From assembly GCF_025145285.1 (NCBI RefSeq), contig NZ_CP102251.1:434001-498000 (forward strand): 64,000 bases of DNA. Reading direction: 5' to 3'. The stretch's first letter is position 1; each line of letters opens with the position of its first letter. The translations under genes and the position numbers were made by a program. The notes under the pieces are model-generated. The model was not told the DNA's origin. It did no database searches and saw nothing but the letters and a program-made list of their open reading frames with translations. Source of the DNA: Alistipes onderdonkii. Its GTDB lineage: Bacteria > Bacteroidota > Bacteroidia > Bacteroidales > Rikenellaceae. Below are positions 53,161-63,553 of this stretch, in pieces.

Positions 53161-53190
53161 CCGGATTTTTTTATTAAAATTTGTATAACC
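53161..53190 (+). promoter_or_regulatory. Promoter region of the sugar transporter gene, motif shared with malQ
   Basis: CCGGATT, T-rich block, then ATTTGTATAA (53179-53188), laid out like the malQ promoter region. The ATG follows 23 bases later (53214). Confidence 0.55.
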
Positions 53191-53213
53191 TGAAAACCAA
53201 CCGAAAAACCGAA

Positions 53214-54521
53214 ATGACCAAACCTAAACTCTCATTTTGGCAGATTTGGAACCTCAGCTTCGGCTTCCTCGGCGTGCAGATCGGATATTCGCTCCAGAAT
53301 TCCAACACGTCGAGCATCTTCGAATCGCTGGGGGCAGATGTCAGCCACCTGAGCTACTTCTGGCTGGCGGCACCGCTGGCCGGCATGATCGTCCAGCCCA
53401 TCGTGGGGCTCTTTTCCGACGGCACCTGGACGCGCTGGGGCCGCCGCATCCCCTACATCCTGGGCGGGTCGCTGATCTCGGCGCTGGCGCTGGTGCTCAT
53501 GCCCAACTGCCCCAAACTGCTCGCCTTCGCCCCACTCGCCATGGGGGCTTTCATCCTGCTGTTCATGGATTTGTCGTTCAACGTCACAATGCAGCCCTTC
53601 CGGGCGCTGGTGGCCGACATGCTCGACGATTCGCAGAAGACACAGGGCTACGTGGTACAAACCTTCCTGATAAACCTCGGTGCGGTCGTCGGCGCTATCC
53701 TGCCGCTCGTCATGACATGGCTCGGCGTGTCGGACGAGGCCGCTCCGGGGCATGTTTCGCCGCACATCGCCTACTCCTACTATGCCGGGGGCGCAATCCT
53801 GCTGCTCACGGTGCTCGTCACCTCGTTCAAGACGCGGGAATATCCGCCCGGGGAGTTCGCCCGCTACAACAACCTCTCCGAGGAGGACGCCAAACCGGTG
53901 AGCTTCGCCGGCCTCATGCGCAACGTCCCCGGCGTGATGGTGCGGCTGGGCGTCACGCAGTTCTTCTCGTGGGCGGCGCTCTTCCTGATGTGGACTTACC
54001 TCAAACCCGCCATCACGGGTGTAGTCACCGACCATGCCACGGGCGAAGTGCTCTCGGCCGGCGCCACGCAGACATGGGTCGGCGTGCTCAACGGCACCTA
54101 CCCCATCCCCGCCTGCATCGCCGCCCTGTTCCTCGGGCGCGTCGCCGCGCGCTACGGCAACAAACCCGTCTACGCGGCCTGCCTGCTCGCCGGGGCGCTG
54201 GGCTTAGCGGGGTTGTGCCTGCTGCACGACCAGTACGCGCTGATGCTCCCGATGGTGGGGATCGGCATCGCCTGGGCGGGCATCCTCGCCATGCCCTACG
54301 CCATCCTGTCGCGCGCAGTCGAGCCACGCCGCATGGGCGTATACATGGGTATCTTCAATTTCACGATCACCGTCCCCCAGATCGTCATCGGACTGACCGG
54401 CGGTGCCATCGTCAAGTACTGCTTCGCCTCCGACGCGGCCGACATGCTGGCGCTCGCCGGGGTCTTCATGCTGCTGGCCGCCGTGTCGGTCTTCCTGGTC
54501 AAAGAACACAAGGCCCAATGA
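53214..54521 (+). CDS. MFS sugar transporter (SLC45/GPH-like)
   Basis: Inner membrane sugar/cation symporter of 435 residues with twelve hydrophobic segments. The opening FWQIWNLSFGFLGVQIGYSLQN and the loop GLFSDGTWTRWGRRIPYI, together with MQPFRALVADM, match the sucrose/maltose-type SLC45 branch of the MFS. It likely imports maltose or maltodextrins released by the Sus enzymes. The ATG at 53214 is preferred to a TTG inside the promoter. susC begins 43 bases after its stop. Confidence 0.85.
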   Translation: MTKPKLSFWQIWNLSFGFLGVQIGYSLQNSNTSSIFESLGADVSHLSYFWLAAPLAGMIVQPIVGLFSDGTWTRWGRRIPYILGGSLISALALVLMPNCPKLLAFAPLAMGAFILLFMDLSFNVTMQPFRALVADMLDDSQKTQGYVVQTFLINLGAVVGAILPLVMTWLGVSDEAAPGHVSPHIAYSYYAGGAILLLTVLVTSFKTREYPPGEFARYNNLSEEDAKPVSFAGLMRNVPGVMVRLGVTQFFSWAALFLMWTYLKPAITGVVTDHATGEVLSAGATQTWVGVLNGTYPIPACIAALFLGRVAARYGNKPVYAACLLAGALGLAGLCLLHDQYALMLPMVGIGIAWAGILAMPYAILSRAVEPRRMGVYMGIFNFTITVPQIVIGLTGGAIVKYCFASDAADMLALAGVFMLLAAVSVFLVKEHKAQ

Positions 54522-54564
54522 CCTACAATCCATAAAATCAACTTATAAACTAACCAAAATTCTT

Positions 54565-57500
54565 ATGAAACGATTTTTAACTATGTGTGCGGGTATCTTG
54601 CTCATATGTCAATTTACCCCCCCCCCTCACGCTGGCGCAAAACGCTGGTTATGAGGTTAAAGGCGTAGTTGTCGACAAGTCCGGAATGCCGATCCTGGGC
54701 GCTACCGTCGTCGAAAAGGGCACGACCAACGGCGTCTCGACGGGCATCGACGGCGACTATGCCATCCGCGCCGCCGGCCCCGAATCGGTCATCGAAGTCA
54801 GCTATGTCGGTTACAAGACCGTCAGCCTGGTGGCCAGTTCGTCGCTGCTGGCACACCTCACGCTCGAAGAGGATGCCATGGGCATCGACGACGTGGTGGT
54901 GATCGGCTACGGTTCGGTCAAGAAGAACGACATGACCGGTTCGGTCGTGGCAATCAAGGCCGAAGAGTTCAACCGCGGAGCCGTGGTCTCCACGCAGGAC
55001 ATGCTCAAGGGCAAGGTTCCGGGCGTACACATCATCCCCGGCGACGGCGGCCCCGGATCGAGCGCCACCATCCGCGTGCGCGGTGCGGCTTCGCTCAACG
55101 CCTCGAACGACCCGCTGATCGTGATCGACGGGGTACCCATCGCAGTCGACGGCGGCAAGGGTATGGCCAACCCGCTGGAGACGATCAACCCCAACGACAT
55201 CGAATCCTTCACCGTGCTCAAGGACGCTTCGGCGGCGGCCATCTACGGTTCGCGTGCTTCGAACGGCGTCATCCTCGTCACCACCAAGAAGGGGCGCGGC
55301 AACACGCCCCGCGTATCGTACAGCGGCAGCGTGAGCGTCCAGACCAACTCCGACGAGCTGCCCGTGATGTCCCCCGGCGAGTTCCGCACCTACATCGACC
55401 AGGTGTATCCCGCAGGTACGACCACGGGCGACAAGGTACAGTCGATGCTCGGCGACAAGAACACCAACTGGCAGGACTTGGTCTTCCGCACCGCCATTTC
55501 GCATGACCACAACGTCAGCCTGATCGGCAACATCAACGATAGGATGCCCTACCGTGCATCGGTGGGCTACACCAACCAGCAGGGTACGCTCGAAACGTCG
55601 AAATACGAACGCGGGACGCTCGACCTGAGCCTCTCGCCCAACTTCTTCGACAAGCACCTCACGGTCAACCTCAACGCCAAGGGCGTCATCACGTCGCAGC
55701 GCTACGCCTCGGGCGGCGTGGTGGGTTCGGCGGCCTTCTTCAACCCCACGATCGACCCCTATTTCCGCAACGACGACGGTTCGATCGACTACACGACCAC
55801 CAACGGATACTGGAACTACGGATCGGGCCGCGGCGAGGACTTCACGCCCAACACCCTGCTGGGCGCAGGCCCGCTCTCGCAGCTCTACGACCGCGACAAT
55901 ACGGCGCGTGCCAAGCGTTTCATCGGCAACGCCCAGATCGACTATAAGGTTCACGGCTTCGAAGCGCTGCGTTTCAACCTCAACCTCGGCCTCGACGTAT
56001 CGAGCGCCAAGACCTACGACGGCGTGAACCCCGGCTCGTTCCAGGCATACACCGACACCGAGGCCCGCGGCTGGGGACAGTATTCGTGGACGACGAACTT
56101 CCGCCGCAACCAGCTGCTCGAATTCTACGCCAACTTCAACAAGGAGTGGGGCATCCACCACCTCGACGTGATGGCCGGTTATTCGTGGCAGCATTTCTAC
56201 AGCTCCGACCACTCGGTATCCTATTTCAACGAGACGCACGAGCAGAAGGGCGAGGATTCGCGCTACCCGTTCAACCGCCAGGAGAACTACCTGCTCTCGT
56301 TCTACGGACGCCTGAACTATTCGATCGCCTCGAAATACCTCTTCACCTTCACGCTGCGCGACGACGCCTCTTCGCGTTTCTCGAAGGATACCCGCTGGGG
56401 CCTCTTCCCTTCGGGCGCCTTTGCGTGGAACATCGCCGAGGAGAATTTCCTGAAGGATTCGCGTGCCGTCTCGGCCCTCAAGCTGCGCGTCGGCGTCGGA
56501 CAGACCGGCCAGCAGGAGATCGGTTCCAACTACCCCTACCTGGCGCGTTACTACATGTCGACCGACGTCTACAAGACCTACTACATGGGCAGCGCCGGCC
56601 ACATGTTCTACCTCACGCCGGGCGCCTACGACCCCAACATCAAATGGGAGACCACGACGACCTACAACGTCGGACTCGACTTCGGGTTCCTCGGCGGCCG
56701 CATCAACGGTAGCGTCGACTGGTACCTGCGCCAGACGGACGACCTTCTGAACAGCGTCATCACCCCCATGGGCTCGAACTTCGGCAACACGGTGCTCACC
56801 AACATTGGCTCGATGGAGAACAAGGGCGTGGAATTCAACCTGAATTTCATCCCCGTGCAGACCAAGGACTGGAACCTCACGGTCGGCTTCAACGGCACGT
56901 TCCAACACACCGAGTTCACCAAGCTCAACAACACCGACGACCCCGACTACAACATCCAGACGGGAAGCATCACCAAGGGCACGGGTAACCTGCTCCAGAT
57001 CCACAAGGTAGGCTATGCGCCCTACACTTTCTACTGTTTCCAGCAGGTATACGACCAGGACGGCAATCCGATCCAGAACGCGCTGGTCGACCGTGACAAG
57101 GACGGCAAGATCACACAGGCCGACCGTTACGTGACCGACAAGAGCCCCAACCCCGACTTCTTCTACGGCATCAGCCTCAAGCTGAGCTACAAGAACTGGG
57201 ACTTCGGCTTCAACGGCCACGGTTCGGCGGGCAACTGGGTCTTCAACGACTTCGCCTCGGCCAACTCGACGTCCAACATCGACATCAACGCCGGCAACCT
57301 GCCCAACTTCGCACGGCTGGTCAAGAAGACCGGCTTTACGAAGGCCAACAGCGGCGAGCAGTGGTATTCGGACATGTTCCTCGAAAACGCCTCGTTCTTC
57401 CGCATGGACGACATCAACCTCGGCTACACGTTCAACAAGATCGGCAACTGGAAGGGCTCGATGCGCGTCGCCTTCGGCGTGCAGAACGTATTCGTCATCA

Positions 57501-57607
57501 CCGATTACAGCGGCGTAGACCCCGAAATACCGGGCGTCAACGGCATCGACGGCTCGATATGGCCACGCCCGCGCACCTATTCGCTGCGTCTGAATGTAAA
57601 CTTCTAA
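54565..57607 (+). CDS. susC: SusC/RagA-family TonB-dependent outer membrane receptor, frame broken at a C10 run
   Basis: Outer membrane starch-oligosaccharide importer. The signal-peptide start is ATG 54565 (MKRFLTMCAGILLICQF), but a run of ten C (54617-54626) shifts the frame, and that frame stops after 29 codons. The mature receptor is in the next frame and runs to 57607. With nine C the two join as ...LTLAQNAGYEVKG..., a normal signal cleavage, giving about 1013 residues. The mature part shows the carboxypeptidase-like N-terminal domain (VKGVVVDKSGMPILGATVV), the SusC plug (YGSVKKNDMTGSVVAI, SFTVLKDASAAAIYGSRASNGVILVTTKKG) and a C-terminal YSLRLNVNF. An internal ATG at 54587 is in the mature frame but lacks a usable signal. 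Likely phase-off as written, or a homopolymer error. Confidence 0.9.
54617..54626 (+). repeat. Ten-C run in the susC signal-peptide codons
   Basis: Homopolymer of ten C coding for the prolines just before the signal cleavage site. Nine (or twelve) C restores the frame between the signal peptide and the mature receptor. Confidence 0.95.
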
Positions 57608-57620
57608 AAACGAACGAACC

Positions 57621-59279
57621 ATGAAAATCGACATAAAACATTTCGCCTTGGCGGCGGCAGGCGCAACGATGCTGCTCACTTCGTGCATCGGGGATCTCGA
57701 CACCCTGCCCCTCAACCCGTCCGACTCGACCTCGGAGACCGTCTACGGGAAAGACGAGAACGGCTACCTGGCCGGGCTCACCAAACTCTATTTCAATTTC
57801 GTCTCGAACGACACCACCGACCTGCAGGTCAGCGACGGCGGCGCCTCGGAGCTCATCCGCGCATTCTGGACGATCCAGGAGGTTACGGCCGACGCCTGCA
57901 AATGCGCCTGGGAGAACGACGCCTGGGTACGCGCCATGAATACCGACACGTGGTCCGACGCCGACAACGACGCGACCTACGCCGTCTACGTACGTACGTT
58001 GCAGGGCATCGCCTACGTGAACGAGTACCTGCGCCAGACCGCCTCGGACAAACTCTCCGACCGCGGCGTGAGCAGCGAACTGGCCGCCAGGATCCAGAGC
58101 TTCCGCGCCGAGGCCCGTTTCCTGCGCGCCTATTTCTACTGGATCGCCCTCGACGTGTTCGGCGACGTGCCGTTCACGACCGAGACCTCGCCCTTCGGCG
58201 GCGGTGTGAACCCCAAACAGGCCTCGCGCAAGGATGTCTTCGACTACTGCATCTCGGAGCTGACCGACCTGGCTTCGGACGAAAGCGCGATGCCTGCCGC
58301 ACGCTCGAACTACCCGCGTGCCGACAAGGGTGCGGTCAACGGCCTGCTGGCCCGCATGTACCTCAATGCCGAGGTTTATGCCGGCACCCCGATGTGGACG
58401 GAGGCCAAATCCGCCTGCGAAGCGATCTTCGGCATGGGCTACTCGCTCTGCCCGGAGTATTCCGACCTCTTCCGCGGCGACAACGGCGAGAACGCCGACG
58501 CCCTGAAGGAGATCATCTTCGGCGTGGCATACGACGCCGAGCAGACGCAGTCCTACGGCGGCACGTCGTACCTGACGCTGGCAGCCATCGCCGCCACCGA
58601 CGTGACGGCCGAACAGAAGATCAACGGCGTGAACAACGGCTGGGCCGGCATCCGCGTACCCTACGAATACGTGCAGAAATATTTCAACGCCCGCAACGCG
58701 GACTACACCACGGGCGAATATACGGTCAGTGACAAACGCGGCGGAATGTTCTACATCAAAGGCCGCCAGGAGTCGATGAACGATGCGCTCTATGTCTTCC
58801 TCAACGGGTGGACTTGCCTCAAATTCAACAACATCCCCCACAACATGACCAACGACGAATTCCTTGCCACGGCTGCATCGAAGGCATACAGCGACATCGA
58901 CTTCCCGATGATCCGCCTGGGCGAGATCTACCTGATCTACGCCGAGGCCTGCATGAACCTGGGACAGGCCAACACCGCGCTGCCGAAACTCCAGGAGCTG
59001 AGCAACCGTGCCGGGGTATCGGCCCCCTCGTCGGTCACGGCCGACTACCTACTCGAGGAGCGTGCCCGCGAGCTGATGTGGGAGGGGCACCGCCGCACCG
59101 ACCTGATCCGCTACGGCAAGTTCACCACCCCGTCGTTCCTCTGGACATACAAGGGCGGCACCTTCACCGGACAGGGGTTCGATGATTACATGAAAATCTT
59201 TGCCATCCCTTCGTCGGAGCTCGCTTCCAACCCCGAACTGCACCAGAATCCCGGCTACGGAAACGCAACCGATAAATAA
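57621..59279 (+). CDS. susD: SusD/RagB-family surface starch-binding lipoprotein
   Basis: A 552-residue lipoprotein (signal ending LLTSC, Cys22, then IGDLDTLPLNPSD) that caps the SusC channel and binds malto-oligosaccharides. The TPR-like helices include LQGIAYVNEYLRQ, IQSFRAEARFLRAYFYWIALDVFGDVPF and the C-terminal FPMIRLGEIYLIYAEACMNLG and LLEERARELMWEGHRRTDLIRYGKF, all standard family blocks. It follows susC by 13 bases. Confidence 0.95.
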   Translation: MKIDIKHFALAAAGATMLLTSCIGDLDTLPLNPSDSTSETVYGKDENGYLAGLTKLYFNFVSNDTTDLQVSDGGASELIRAFWTIQEVTADACKCAWENDAWVRAMNTDTWSDADNDATYAVYVRTLQGIAYVNEYLRQTASDKLSDRGVSSELAARIQSFRAEARFLRAYFYWIALDVFGDVPFTTETSPFGGGVNPKQASRKDVFDYCISELTDLASDESAMPAARSNYPRADKGAVNGLLARMYLNAEVYAGTPMWTEAKSACEAIFGMGYSLCPEYSDLFRGDNGENADALKEIIFGVAYDAEQTQSYGGTSYLTLAAIAATDVTAEQKINGVNNGWAGIRVPYEYVQKYFNARNADYTTGEYTVSDKRGGMFYIKGRQESMNDALYVFLNGWTCLKFNNIPHNMTNDEFLATAASKAYSDIDFPMIRLGEIYLIYAEACMNLGQANTALPKLQELSNRAGVSAPSSVTADYLLEERARELMWEGHRRTDLIRYGKFTTPSFLWTYKGGTFTGQGFDDYMKIFAIPSSELASNPELHQNPGYGNATDK

Positions 59280-59302
59280 CCAACCCTAAAAATCGTACGA
59301 CT

Positions 59303-61117
59303 ATGAAAATTACACGATATGCGATGATGCTGGCGGCTGCGACGGGACTCCTCTCCGCCTGCCAAAAGCTCGACGAGGTAAAGGCCTACGACCCCGACAA
59401 GGTCGTGGCGCCCGTGCTGCATGCGCTGCCCGGGGAGATCGTCATTACGCCCGACAACATGGGCTCGACGCAGACCTTCACCTGGGACGCCGCCGACTTC
59501 GGCGTCCGCACCCAGATCAACTACTCGATCGAAGCCTCGTACAACGACGGTGCGAAACTGGTGCTCTTCACGGGTATGAACGGCACCTCGTCGGAACAGA
59601 CCTATGAAAGCCTCAACAACATCCTTGCGCTGTCCGTGGAAGACGGCGGCCTGGGGGTTCCCTCGGGCGAACCTACAGACGTGGATTTCTACATCAGCGC
59701 CACGATCGGCACCGACTTCGAGAAATTCTACTCCGCCCCCGCCACCGTCCGCATGACCGTGACAACGGCCGAGCGTACCTATCCCCAGGTCTGGGTAATC
59801 GGCGATTACTGCGGCTGGAATTTCGACAACGCACAGGGACTGTTCTGTTTCTCCGGCGACGAGGTCACCTACGAAGCTATCGTTGACTTGGGCGAAAAAG
59901 CCGCCAACGGCTTCAAACTGAGCGGCGAAGCCGGTTGGAACGATGCCTGCAACTGGGGCACCGACGGTGATGCTGCGGCTCCGGAAACGGAAGCCCCGTC
60001 GATCACGCTGATCTCCAGCGGCGGTTCCGGAAACATCATGGTCTATTCCAAGCGCTTCTACCGCTTCGTATTCGACCGTTCGACATTAACGTTAAGCAAT
60101 AAGCTGTCGTTCAACTCGATGGGTATTATCGGCGATGCCACTCCGGGCGGCTGGGACACCGACACGGAGATGAATTTCGACACCCAAAAACAGCGTTTCT
60201 GGGTCGACGTCACACTGACCGCCGGGGAATTCAAATTCCGTGCGGACAACGACTGGGCGATAAACTTCGGCGGGGCGGACGGACGCCTTTCGCAGAACGG
60301 CGACAACATCAAGGCCACGGCGGGCAACTACCGCGTATACGCAACCCTGAACAACTCTGCGGAGATCACCTACGAACTCAATGCCGGCGACTACGGCACG
60401 GGCGGCGGCGAAGAACCCGACCCGGGGCCGGAAAAGGCCGACTGGTACATCCACGGCCAGACCGTCGCAACCCCCGACTGGGGCCCGACGGCCATGGAGA
60501 GCGCCAGCTCGAACATCGTGGCCTACAAGGCCGCAGGGGTCGAGGTAGCCGCCAACTCGGAATTCCTCTTCAAGAGCGGCGACGAGTCGCAGTGGATCGG
60601 GGCCGACGCCGCATTCGCCGGCAGCAGCCCCTACACCTGCACGATCGGCTCGGCCTTCAAGGTTTCCGCCGACAAGGTCAATGCCGTGATCGCCGAAGCC
60701 GGCACGTACGACTACTGGCTGCTGCCCGAGGCGGGACGCGCCTACGTGATGGCCGCAGGCGCCAAGCCCGAGCTGGTCGCCGACACATGGGGACTGGTCG
60801 GCAACATCACCGGATGGGGTGACCTGGGCGATTTCTCCATGAGCGAGGAGGGCGCCTACCTCGTTCGCAAAGGCGTAGCCCTGACCACCGCCAGCGAATT
60901 CAAGATCCGCTTCAATAACGCCTGGGACGACTCCAAGAACTACGGCACGGCGTCGGGCGGTGCGGTCGACATCAACAAGGCCGTAGACATCATCACCAGC
61001 GGCGGTTCGCAGAACATGAAAGTCCAGCTCGACGGCACCTACGACATCTATTTCGACCTCGCGAATTCGCAGATATACATCATGTCCGAGGGCAAGACCC
61101 CGGCAGAGGCCGAATAA
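59303..61117 (+). CDS. SusE/SusF-like starch-binding lipoprotein
   Basis: A 604-residue surface lipoprotein (signal ending LLSAC, then QKLDEVKAYDP). Residues about 35-150 form the SusE N-terminal domain (LPGEIVITPDNMGSTQTFTWDAADFG). Several beta-sandwich starch-binding modules follow, beginning QVWVIGDYCGWNFDN (about 160), MGIIGDATPGGWDTDTEMNF (about 260), ADWYIHGQTVATPDWG (about 385) and DTWGLVGNITGWGDLGDF (about 495); three have the SusE/F-type tryptophan placement. It supports starch retention at the cell surface. Confidence 0.88.
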   Translation: MKITRYAMMLAAATGLLSACQKLDEVKAYDPDKVVAPVLHALPGEIVITPDNMGSTQTFTWDAADFGVRTQINYSIEASYNDGAKLVLFTGMNGTSSEQTYESLNNILALSVEDGGLGVPSGEPTDVDFYISATIGTDFEKFYSAPATVRMTVTTAERTYPQVWVIGDYCGWNFDNAQGLFCFSGDEVTYEAIVDLGEKAANGFKLSGEAGWNDACNWGTDGDAAAPETEAPSITLISSGGSGNIMVYSKRFYRFVFDRSTLTLSNKLSFNSMGIIGDATPGGWDTDTEMNFDTQKQRFWVDVTLTAGEFKFRADNDWAINFGGADGRLSQNGDNIKATAGNYRVYATLNNSAEITYELNAGDYGTGGGEEPDPGPEKADWYIHGQTVATPDWGPTAMESASSNIVAYKAAGVEVAANSEFLFKSGDESQWIGADAAFAGSSPYTCTIGSAFKVSADKVNAVIAEAGTYDYWLLPEAGRAYVMAAGAKPELVADTWGLVGNITGWGDLGDFSMSEEGAYLVRKGVALTTASEFKIRFNNAWDDSKNYGTASGGAVDINKAVDIITSGGSQNMKVQLDGTYDIYFDLANSQIYIMSEGKTPAEAE

Positions 61118-61131
61118 CGGCCACCCTTTCA

Positions 61132-61195
61132 CGGGACGGCACACAGAGGTTGCCGTCCCGTTTCTGGCCTGCCGTCCCTGACCGGACGGCAGGCC
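61132..61195 (+). promoter_or_regulatory. Two tandem hairpins between the SusE/F-like and GH13 genes
   Basis: First hairpin: CGGGACGGCA (61132-61141) with TGCCGTCCCG (61151-61160), then TTTCT. Second: GGCCTGCCGTCC (61166-61177) with GGACGGCAGGCC (61184-61195). Arms are perfect. The short T-run suggests partial termination or transcript stabilisation rather than full termination. Confidence 0.8.
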
Positions 61196-61224
61196 CCGAA
61201 ACGAACTTTAACCGAGATTCCGCT

Positions 61225-63543
61225 ATGAAAAAATTTCTTTTCCTGCTGCTGGCACTCGTACTTTCCGTATCCGTGTCGTGCAGCGACGACAAGACCGGCG
61301 ATACCGGCGGCAGTATGCTCTCCGTGACCCCCACGGAGATAGAATTCGAAGCCGCAGGCGGCAGCCGGCTGCTCGACCTGCGCACCGATGCGGGCGCGTG
61401 GTCGCTGACGCAGAGCGACAATACCGCATGGTGCACACCGGCCCTCACATCGGGCAAAACCTCCACGTCGTTCGCGGTCACGGCGACCGCAAACGAGTCG
61501 TCGAAACGCTCCGCGACGCTTACCTTCACCGCCCCGGGCTGCGATCCGGTCGTCGTCACCGTGACACAGAGCGGCGATGCCTCCCAGGATTTCGAGGGCG
61601 AGCAGGTCGTCGCCCAGCCCGATGCGTGGGACAACCGCAAACGCGCCGACATAAGCTACCAGCTGCTGGTATACAGCTTCGCCGACGGCAACGGCGACAA
61701 GGTGGGCGACCTGCCGGGGCTGACCCGGCGGCTCGACTACATCGACGCACTCGGCGCCTCGGCCGTATGGCTCTCGCCGATCCATCCGGCGGCTTCGTAC
61801 CACGGTTACGACGTGCTCGACTACGAGGCGGTCAACCCCGCCTTCGGGACGGACGCCGACCTGAGGGCATTCATCGACGCGGCCCATGCCCGCGGCATCC
61901 GGGTCTACCTGGATTACGTGCTCAACCATACGGGCAAAGACCACCCGTGGTTCAAATCGGCCGCCGCGTCCGAAGGGAGCCCTTACCGTGACCGCTATAT
62001 CTTCTCCGAAGACCCGCAGGCCGACATCGCGGCCGGGCGGATCGACCAGATCGCCACGGAAGGCGCCGCAGGCTACGATGCCGGACAATGGTTCTCGACC
62101 GACACGGGGGCGGGTGCCGCCGGGCGCTTCAAGTTCGTGCTCGACTGGACAAATACCGACAGCCCGACGGTGACCGTTACCGAAACGACCGACGCCGCGG
62201 ATGCGGACAATACGCAGGGCGGCGCGGACGACAAATACCTCTATTTCGGCAACGGCACGAGCAAACGCTTCTACGCCAGGGGCGGCAACAGTTACGAACT
62301 GACGCTCGACTTCGATTCCGACTGGGGATTCCTCGTCCGCACCTCGACCACGTCGTGGGCCGCAGGCACCAAATACGGCGCCCCGGACAACCGGACGATC
62401 ATCCGGTTCGGGGAGCCCTTCACCCTGATGTCGAACCGCTCGGCCGACCCGGCCAACGTGCAGTTCTCGCTGCCGACGATGTACCATTCGCACTTCTGGA
62501 CGGCGGCATTCGCCGACCTCAACTACGGCAAGGCCGCCCAGGCCGAGCAGTCCGGGGCGTTCAAGGCCGTCACCGAAGCGGCCGACAAGTGGGTACGCAT
62601 GGGCGTGGACGGGTTCCGCCTCGATGCCGTGAAGCACATCTACCACAACGCCTACAACGACGAGAACCCCACGTTCCTCAAGAAATTCTACGACCGCATG
62701 AACGAGAGCTACAAGGCCGCCGGCGGAGAGGGCGATTTCTACATGGTGGGCGAGATGCTCGACGAAGCGGACAAGGCGGCACCCTATTACCGGGGGCTGC
62801 CGGCGCTGTTCGAATTCACGTTCTGGTACAAGCTCAAATGGGCGCTGCAAAACGGCATCGGATGCTATTTCGTCAAGGACATCCTCGACGTGCAGCCCCT
62901 CTACGCACAGTACCGCAGCGATTATATCGAAGCCACGAAACTTTCGAACCACGACGAGGATCGCACGGGCTCCGACCTGGAGCAGTCCGCCGAAAAGATG
63001 AAGGTGGCGGCCGCCGTGCTGCTCACGGCGCAGGGCGCACCCTACATTTACCAGGGCGAAGAGCTCGGGTACTGGGGCACCAAATCCAACGGCGACGAAT
63101 ATGTCCGCACCCCGATCCTGTGGGACAAGGCGGGCAACGAACTGGCTTCGGGAAGCCTCTCGGGCAAGATCGACATGCAGATGCTGACCCCGGCGATCTC
63201 GGTCGAGGCACAGGCCGACGACGACGGTTCGCTGCTCAACCTCTACCGCACGTTCGCCCGGCTGCGCAACACCTACCCCGTGCTGGCGCAGGGCAAGATG
63301 GTCAAACACCCGGTCTACAACGACGGCAACACCTCGCAGCAATCCATCGCAGCCTGGTACCGCGAGCTGGACGGCGAACGGATGCTCGTCGTGCACAACT
63401 TCGGCCGGGAGGAGCAGATACTGACCCTTACCGACCAACCGGACAAGGCCGTAGGCGTCTCAGGTGAAGTGAAACTTCAGCGCGGCGACGCTTCGTCGAA
63501 ACTGCTCATGGGCGCCTGGTCGTCGGTGGTATTCACGCTCTAA
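61225..63543 (+). CDS. SusG-like alpha-amylase lipoprotein with BACON domain (GH13)
   Basis: A 772-residue surface lipoprotein (signal ending SVSVSC, then SDDKTGD). Residues about 30-115 are a BACON domain (LSVTPTEIEFEAAGGSRLLDL, TFTAPGCDPVVVTVTQSG), often a mucin or glycan spacer. The GH13 barrel starts near 135 (DISYQLLVYSFADGNGDK). Catalytic residues are in order: DYVLNH (region I), nucleophile Asp near 464 in GFRLDAVKH, acid/base Glu near 508 in MVGEMLDE, and Asp near 575 in LSNHDEDR. An insertion of about 80 residues after region I may be a carbohydrate-binding insert as in SusG. ATG 61225 opens the signal. Confidence 0.9.
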   Translation: MKKFLFLLLALVLSVSVSCSDDKTGDTGGSMLSVTPTEIEFEAAGGSRLLDLRTDAGAWSLTQSDNTAWCTPALTSGKTSTSFAVTATANESSKRSATLTFTAPGCDPVVVTVTQSGDASQDFEGEQVVAQPDAWDNRKRADISYQLLVYSFADGNGDKVGDLPGLTRRLDYIDALGASAVWLSPIHPAASYHGYDVLDYEAVNPAFGTDADLRAFIDAAHARGIRVYLDYVLNHTGKDHPWFKSAAASEGSPYRDRYIFSEDPQADIAAGRIDQIATEGAAGYDAGQWFSTDTGAGAAGRFKFVLDWTNTDSPTVTVTETTDAADADNTQGGADDKYLYFGNGTSKRFYARGGNSYELTLDFDSDWGFLVRTSTTSWAAGTKYGAPDNRTIIRFGEPFTLMSNRSADPANVQFSLPTMYHSHFWTAAFADLNYGKAAQAEQSGAFKAVTEAADKWVRMGVDGFRLDAVKHIYHNAYNDENPTFLKKFYDRMNESYKAAGGEGDFYMVGEMLDEADKAAPYYRGLPALFEFTFWYKLKWALQNGIGCYFVKDILDVQPLYAQYRSDYIEATKLSNHDEDRTGSDLEQSAEKMKVAAAVLLTAQGAPYIYQGEELGYWGTKSNGDEYVRTPILWDKAGNELASGSLSGKIDMQMLTPAISVEAQADDDGSLLNLYRTFARLRNTYPVLAQGKMVKHPVYNDGNTSQQSIAAWYRELDGERMLVVHNFGREEQILTLTDQPDKAVGVSGEVKLQRGDASSKLLMGAWSSVVFTL

Positions 63544-63553
63544 ACGACACGCC

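Noticed and set aside
54614..57715. 1033-codon open frame opposite susC
   Set aside because: Antisense shadow of a clear SusC gene; composition is Val/Arg/Glu-rich without motifs.
61129..63438. 769-codon open frame opposite the GH13 amylase gene
   Set aside because: Antisense of a gene with all GH13 catalytic regions; no independent evidence.
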